Below are positions 54,074 through 58,264 of a stretch of 58,264 nucleotides of DNA, piece after piece. The notes beneath the pieces are model-generated. The model had not been told where the DNA came from. It searched no databases and saw nothing but the letters and a program-made list of their open reading frames with translations. Position 1 is the first letter of the stretch; each line of letters begins with the position of its first letter. The DNA is from JBGVMW01 sp045125095. Lineage in GTDB: Bacteria; Bacillota; Clostridia; Lachnospirales; Lachnospiraceae. The DNA is taken from assembly GCA_045125095.1 (NCBI GenBank), contig JBGVMW010000254.1, positions 1 to 58,264 of the forward strand, given 5' to 3'. The position numbers and the translations under genes were made by a program.

Positions 54074-57013
54074 ATGTCAGCGATCTGGGGCGCCATTGAT
54101 ATGCAGGGGAAGGATATTCCTGTCAGTGTACAGAAGATGATGCGACGAGCATTTGATAAATGTGTAATAGACCGTTATGAAGAAATTTGCTTTAATAATG
54201 TATACATGGGATGTGGTATTCAGTATTTTGTACCAGAGGCGAAAAAGGAACAGCTTCCTATTAGAGAAGAAGGCGTTTTTTTTACTGCTGATGTAGTGCT
54301 GGATAATCGAGAGGAATTATGTAACCGTCTGGAATTGTCAAAAGAGGAAAGATACAATATGCCGGACGGAAGAATTTTATATGAAATGTATCGTCGATTT
54401 GGGAAAACATGCCTCAACGAATTGTTAGGTGCATATACGTTCGTCTGGTATGACTGGGAAAAAAATCAGATAGAACTTGTGTTGGATGCGGTGGGAAATC
54501 GATGTCTGTATTATCGCCTGGTGGGTAGTATACTTTATTTTTCCTCTTTGATGGAACCATTGGCAAATGTGTCGGAGGATACGGCACTTAACGATAGGTG
54601 GCTGGTAGATTTTCTTGCAATGGATCATTTGTTTATGGTGAACGAGACAGAAGAGACGCCATTGCAAAATATTTTCCGCATCGCACCGGCGCAATATATC
54701 TGCATAAAGAAGGGGCAGATAGAAAAAGAGCAATATTGGAAGCCTTTTGAAAATTATGCGGAGTATCATCTGGCTTCGGATAAAGAATATAAAGAAAAAT
54801 TTCGCTGTCTCTGGGAACAGGCAGTGAAGGATGTTATGCGGACAGAGGATGAGATCTCCATTCTGCTGAGTGGTGGGCTGGACTCCACGGCAGTTGCGGC
54901 AATAGCAGCACCATATCTCAAGGAGCAGGGAAAAAAGTTGTATTCCTACACTTCTGTTCCTATGGAAGGGTATCAGGCAGATAACAGCGGGTATTATATT
55001 ACAGACGAGCGGGAGGATGTAGAAAAGACAGCTGCATTTTATGGAAATATAGAAACTACATTTGTAGATTTGGATGGGAAACATCCATGGGAATTAGCTG
55101 GTGAAGAATTCAAGGTCTTAGAGATACCGTATAAATCAGTACAAAATAGTCTGTGGCTGGTAGATTCTATGCATAAAGCGTATCATAAGGGGTCACGTTT
55201 GATTTTGTCTGGTTCCTACGGAAATACGTCCATCTCATTTACGGATTTGAATGTGTACATGAATACCTTATATCATCAAAAACAGTTTTCAAAGCTGAAA
55301 AAAGAATTAGAATCTTTTAGCAAAAATATGGGATTTTCCACAAGATATGCATGGAAAGATATTTATCGTACAGGAAAACAGAAATATGAAGATTCACCAT
55401 ATGTATATGCGCACTCATATGTAAATCGTATGACAGCACGGGCTACGAAAGCAAATGAACGGATTTTGCAAATGGACAGAGATGTGAATGAACTGAGCAG
55501 GGATTTTTCGAAATATCGTTTCAATATGGTAAATTTTTTGGCATTACGCCAGATAGGGGAATTGGTTACGAAGCATAGCCTTGCAACGGGCGTTTTGTTG
55601 AGAGATCCTACAAAAGATAAACGTATTATTGAATATTGTATTCATCTTCCGCTAGAGCAATTTTGTAGGGAGGGAATAGATCGTCGTTTGGTAAAAGTAT
55701 ATCTAAAGGATATAATGCCACCGCATGTTATTCGGTTTCAAAAACATGGTAAACAAAGTGCAGATATACAATATCGATTTTCATTAAATTGGGAAAATAT
55801 TAGAAATGAATGGATACAGAGTTATGAAAAATATGAAGGTAGCAGGTATGTGGATGCCGTGTATGCCAAGCGCCAGCTAATAGAGCAGACGGATATTAAT
55901 GAATATTCGGATTTTGATTTGACACGTCATATGTATACACTATTTGTATTGCAATATGAATCGTATCTGGCACAAACATACCCAAAATGTAATTCTGTCA
56001 ACTATCAGATAAAGGTAAAATCGGAGACACAACCATTATTATCTGTTGTAATACCGGTGTATAATGTGAAGGAGTATCTCGAACGGTGTGTGGAGTCTGT
56101 ATGTGGACAAACCTACAAAAATCTTGATATTTTGTTGATAGATGATGGCTCCACGGATGGAAGTGGAGAACTGTGTGATGAACTGGCGCAAAAAGATAAC
56201 CGAATTCGTGTCATTCACAAGGAAAATGCTGGTGTATCATCTGCAAGAAATGTTGGACTGGAATATGCCATAGGGGAATTGATTGCGTTTGTGGATAGTG
56301 ACGATTGGTTGGATGCAACTATGTATGAATCGTTATACACATTGATGTGGGAACATGACGCGGATGTTGCATGTTGTAATTATCGCAGGGTTATGGGAGA
56401 GGAGATAGCCGATTACTCGGACAACAGGGTGCGTGTATATTATGGAGCGGAAATGTTAGACACCTACATTACCGGACATGAAAACTGCTTTATCACGCCT
56501 ACTTTATGGAATCGATTATACCGGCGTGAAGTATTTGAGGGCATGCAGTTTCCTCCGCTAAAAAAATATGAAGACTATATGGTAAGTGTTCAGATTTTTG
56601 CAAAAATAAAAAAAGGTGTTTTGACAAACCGTGCTTACTATAATTATAGTATGCGTACTACCAGTTTATCCCATGAATCTATGAATGAAGAAGATATAAC
56701 TGCATTTATCTATGCAAGCCAGACACAGAATCGGATACTTGAGGAACGGTTATGTGATAAGAGCAAAAGAAAAAATTACTTTAAGTATTATTGTATTTTG
56801 CTTGGATTGTATTGCAAAGCGGCAGAGAATAATGAAAAAGCGAAATGTAAGAAACTGCTTGCAAAGGAGTTGAGACGAATGAAGAAGGAAGCCAGAATTG
56901 CCATATGGGATAAGCCGGATATTGGCTTAAGGGATAAATTACATATGGAAGTGGCTACTTATACACCAGGGGGATATGTATTTTTAAATGGGCTGAAGAG
57001 AAGAAGGAAATAA
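54074..57013 (+). CDS. Asparagine synthetase-like (lasso cyclase-type) protein fused to GT2 glycosyltransferase
   Basis: This 979-aa fusion has three parts. Residues 1-220 resemble the Ntn glutamine amidotransferase domain of AsnB, but residue 2 is Ser (MSAIWGAID), not the catalytic Cys. Residues 230-640 are the ATP-pyrophosphatase domain with SGGLDS at 266. From about 650 a full GT2 domain follows (SVVIPVYNVKEYLERC, LLIDDGSTDGS, GVSSARN, VDSDDWLD). Loss of Cys2 means no ammonia from glutamine, as in lasso peptide cyclases, which activate an acidic side chain to form a macrolactam. The GT could glycosylate the product. AAGGAGG lies 4 nt before ATG. It is 108 nt upstream of the lasso-type precursor. 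It might instead act on a glycan. Confidence 0.85.
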   Translation: MSAIWGAIDMQGKDIPVSVQKMMRRAFDKCVIDRYEEICFNNVYMGCGIQYFVPEAKKEQLPIREEGVFFTADVVLDNREELCNRLELSKEERYNMPDGRILYEMYRRFGKTCLNELLGAYTFVWYDWEKNQIELVLDAVGNRCLYYRLVGSILYFSSLMEPLANVSEDTALNDRWLVDFLAMDHLFMVNETEETPLQNIFRIAPAQYICIKKGQIEKEQYWKPFENYAEYHLASDKEYKEKFRCLWEQAVKDVMRTEDEISILLSGGLDSTAVAAIAAPYLKEQGKKLYSYTSVPMEGYQADNSGYYITDEREDVEKTAAFYGNIETTFVDLDGKHPWELAGEEFKVLEIPYKSVQNSLWLVDSMHKAYHKGSRLILSGSYGNTSISFTDLNVYMNTLYHQKQFSKLKKELESFSKNMGFSTRYAWKDIYRTGKQKYEDSPYVYAHSYVNRMTARATKANERILQMDRDVNELSRDFSKYRFNMVNFLALRQIGELVTKHSLATGVLLRDPTKDKRIIEYCIHLPLEQFCREGIDRRLVKVYLKDIMPPHVIRFQKHGKQSADIQYRFSLNWENIRNEWIQSYEKYEGSRYVDAVYAKRQLIEQTDINEYSDFDLTRHMYTLFVLQYESYLAQTYPKCNSVNYQIKVKSETQPLLSVVIPVYNVKEYLERCVESVCGQTYKNLDILLIDDGSTDGSGELCDELAQKDNRIRVIHKENAGVSSARNVGLEYAIGELIAFVDSDDWLDATMYESLYTLMWEHDADVACCNYRRVMGEEIADYSDNRVRVYYGAEMLDTYITGHENCFITPTLWNRLYRREVFEGMQFPPLKKYEDYMVSVQIFAKIKKGVLTNRAYYNYSMRTTSLSHESMNEEDITAFIYASQTQNRILEERLCDKSKRKNYFKYYCILLGLYCKAAENNEKAKCKKLLAKELRRMKKEARIAIWDKPDIGLRDKLHMEVATYTPGGYVFLNGLKRRRK

Positions 57014-57042
57014 ATTTATTTCTTACAAATGTGAAAGAAAGA

Positions 57043-57070
57043 TTGTAAATGTTGAAGTTATGTTTATAAT
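57043..57070 (+). promoter_or_regulatory. Promoter of the precursor-peptide gene
   Basis: TTGTAA and TATAAT are 16 nt apart. A second TATAAT at 57095-57100 has no -35. Confidence 0.65.
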
Positions 57071-57121
57071 AAAATTTGTTGATAAGCAAAAACATATAAT
57101 AATTGAGAGGAAGAGATAATA

Positions 57122-57277
57122 ATGAAGAAAACATGGGCAACTCCAGAAGTAGAAGAATTAGTAATTACTGAAACAGCTAATGGTCAGAATCCATCTGAAA
57201 ACTTTGATGATACATGGGTAAGCATCAACGGTTTATGGTACAGACCAGGTAACGGCGAAGACGATAAGGTTTCATAA
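57122..57277 (+). CDS. Lasso-type RiPP precursor peptide candidate
   Basis: A 51-aa open frame begins MKKTWATPEVEELVI. The K-K-x-aromatic-x2-P-x-hydrophobic-x2-L pattern matches leaders of Firmicutes lasso precursors, and Thr18 sits at the place of the conserved penultimate leader Thr. If the core starts at Asn20, Glu26 is core position 7; if at Gly21, Asp29 is position 9, the classic Gly1-Asp9 ring. The tail is acidic and rich in W, N and G. The gene has its own promoter, a GAGAGG site and a strong terminator, so it is made in excess of the upstream enzyme, as expected for a precursor. Confidence 0.72.
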   Translation: MKKTWATPEVEELVITETANGQNPSENFDDTWVSINGLWYRPGNGEDDKVS

Positions 57278-57294
57278 TTCTTATAATGATTCGG

Positions 57295-57327
57295 AAAAAA
57301 TGCAAGATTTTATATCTTGCATTTTTT
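57295..57327 (+). terminator. Rho-independent terminator of the precursor gene
   Basis: A 14-bp A/T-flanked stem (AAAAAATGCAAGAT and complement) with a 5-nt loop and a T run. Confidence 0.9.
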
Positions 57328-57389
57328 ATATACTAGGAAATAACAATGGTTTACTGTAGAATGTAACACATGAGATTTCCTAGTATATA
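57327..57389. repeat. Intergenic palindromic repeat R1, copy 4
   Basis: TATATACTAGGAAAT at the left and ATTTCCTAGTATATA at the right are inverted copies, beginning in the terminator T run. Confidence 0.82.
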
Positions 57390-57471
57390 AAAAATAGGAT
57401 GCGCACTCGCGCGAAATGTAGTATGTCGCAAGCGACCGCGCTCGGCGCGAGAGTTCTGCAGGCAGAACTCT
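57390..57471. repeat. GC-rich structured segment after R1 copy 4
   Basis: The segment contains CTCGCGCG and CGCGAG arms, GTCGCAAGCGAC, and a perfect 9-bp hairpin GAGTTCTGC-AG-GCAGAACTC. It stands where R2 follows R1 in copy 3 and shares ATGCGCAC with it, but the rest differs. It contains no convincing gene. Confidence 0.5.
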
Positions 57472-57489
57472 TTCTTATATACAATCTAA

Positions 57490-57840
57490 TTATTTCTTTG
57501 CAGTATTGCATCTTTTGTAGATTTCATCGTATTGACGGTACATTTTCTGCACACCGTTTTCCAACAAAAAATAATGTAAGACATATGGAATCAATAAGAT
57601 GAGAAAAGCAACTAACAACAGTAGTAATATTGGTTCAAACTGTAGATACATAAGAAAGAAAGCCCCCATTGTCAGTAGGGCAAAGGTAAGTGTCACAAGA
57701 AGATGTACCAGACGTTCATGCATAAAAAATTGGAGCTGGACAAGGTGCTCCTTTGCAAGTTCATGATAATTGGTATCTGGTGTATTTGTTTCCAGAATGG
57801 TATCTATAGTATTAATATAAGTTAAAATTCTTTTTTTCAT
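57490..57840 (-). CDS. Small two-helix membrane protein of unknown function
   Basis: This 116-aa protein has a charged N-terminal helix (residues 1-45), two adjacent transmembrane segments (about 46-66 and 68-90) and a charged C-terminal tail ending in RCNTAKK. GGAG lies 6 nt before the ATG. I do not recognise the family. It is transcribed towards the precursor gene and away from the rRNA-type promoters; no partner is evident. Confidence 0.7.
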   Translation of the reverse strand: MKKRILTYINTIDTILETNTPDTNYHELAKEHLVQLQFFMHERLVHLLVTLTFALLTMGAFFLMYLQFEPILLLLLVAFLILLIPYVLHYFLLENGVQKMYRQYDEIYKRCNTAKK

Positions 57841-58040
57841 TTTAATCTCCAGTCCGCTGTTTTATCGGCATTAAAATCTGTAAACTGTTTTTCTGAGTGC
57901 AATGGGACAAATAGCTGTGTGAAATATATGTTCGTGCTAATCCCTATTCTTAAATACAATTCTAGCACATAAAATACAAAAAGTAAAAATATGTAATTGT
58001 AGCAATTGTCAAAAAAGTTTAAAAAATTTTAAAAAATCAG

Positions 58041-58069
58041 TTGACAGACACAAAAAGGTGTGTTATTCT
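58041..58069 (+). promoter_or_regulatory. Strong promoter P1, probable rRNA operon
   Basis: TTGACA, 17 nt, TATTCT, preceded by an A/T-rich UP-like stretch from about 57960. A hairpin GCCGT-CGGGA-ACGGC follows at 58076-58090. Confidence 0.8.
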
Positions 58070-58133
58070 AACATAGCCGTCGGGAACGGCGGCAAACTTA
58101 CAAAAGAGAAAATAAAAAAAATGAAAAAAGTTG

Positions 58134-58162
58134 TTGACAAAGCAAAAATCTTGTGATAAGAT
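58134..58162 (+). promoter_or_regulatory. Strong promoter P2, probable rRNA operon
   Basis: TTGACA, 17 nt, TAAGAT. The following leader with ACTTGAAAACTAAACAG resembles rRNA operon leaders of clostridia. The rest of the region from 57842 to 58040 is A/T-rich with no gene seen, and no 16S sequence falls inside the window. Confidence 0.8.
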
Positions 58163-58264
58163 ATAAAAGTTGCTGGTTGACAGCGAAATGAAACTTGAAA
58201 ACTAAACAGTGAACCAGACCTTGAAAATTCTTTTGAAGATTATTTAAGGAATGTAAACCTTTAT

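Noticed and set aside
57399..57602. 67-codon forward frame
   Set aside because: It overlaps the GC-rich repeat segment and the reverse-strand membrane protein gene, with no ribosome binding site.
1..58264. CRISPR array, tRNA genes, phage genes or intact IS transposase
   Set aside because: I saw no regularly spaced repeats of CRISPR size, no cloverleaf-type tRNA and no transposase or phage protein in any frame examined.

Overview
The window looks like a chromosomal segment of a motile, low-to-mid-GC, Gram-positive gut-type Lachnospiraceae (Roseburia/Agathobacter/Eubacterium-like). The evidence is strong AGGAGG-type ribosome binding sites, flagellin and FliS, the Firmicutes dnaX-yaaB(ybaB)-recR block, a YaaL/DUF2508 protein, DUF5716-type Jet proteins and an exopolysaccharide (EPS) cluster with clostridial codon use. 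Genus is not resolved from sequence alone. The window ends in two tandem consensus promoters that probably drive an rRNA operon lying just beyond it.

Layout. 1-3.7 kb: the 3' end of a sugar-ABC ATPase, a PucR/CdaR-type regulator and an aconitase-family hydratase. Leucine codon use flips abruptly from CTG to TTA inside the hydratase near 2560, so the first 2.5 kb may come from a different lineage by recombination or by assembly chimerism. 4-14.9 kb: a co-directional block with a large zinc-ribbon protein, a cysteine-rich triple-repeat protein, and a Wadjet/MksBEF-like trio (JetA, JetB, JetC), followed 9 nt later by a GT2 glycosyltransferase. No JetD nuclease is present. 14.9-32 kb: an EPS operon region with a polyprenyl glycosylphosphotransferase, a reverse-strand two-component system, an orphan PqqD/RRE protein, a BY-kinase-like CpsD without a P-loop lysine, a surface CARDB-like protein, a Wzz-like protein, several GT2 enzymes, WecG/TagA, a Wzy-like polymerase, an acyltransferase, a GT14 enzyme, an NTP_transf_5 protein and a GH5 lipoprotein. 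32-40 kb: a secreted papain-like protease with a PT-repeat stalk, split transketolase, and an AT-rich ABC exporter island with a truncated ABC gene and a split permease, followed by a 134-bp MITE with perfect TIRs and target-site duplication. 40-45.5 kb: a flagellar late-gene block with two sigma-28-like promoters of identical spacing. 45.5-51 kb: yaaL-like gene, pfkA, a putative small RNA, dnaX-ybaB-recR and galM. 51-57.3 kb: a c-di-GMP-I (GEMM) riboswitch ahead of a secreted transglutaminase-like protein, an asparagine-synthetase-like/GT2 fusion, and a 51-aa lasso-type precursor peptide with its own promoter and terminator.

How the pieces may work together. Surface polysaccharide, motility and adhesion-type functions are interleaved and are linked to c-di-GMP by the riboswitch. 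The most novel candidate is a dispersed lasso-like RiPP system. It would comprise a precursor at 57122, a cyclase-like AsnB domain that lacks the glutamine-hydrolysing Cys and is fused to a glycosyltransferase, an RRE/PqqD protein at the head of the EPS operon, and an NTP_transf_5 protein inside it. No B2 leader peptidase was seen. The second candidate is the JetABC operon without JetD, with a Cys-rich repeat protein and a zinc-ribbon protein upstream. Short palindromic intergenic repeats recur throughout the window.
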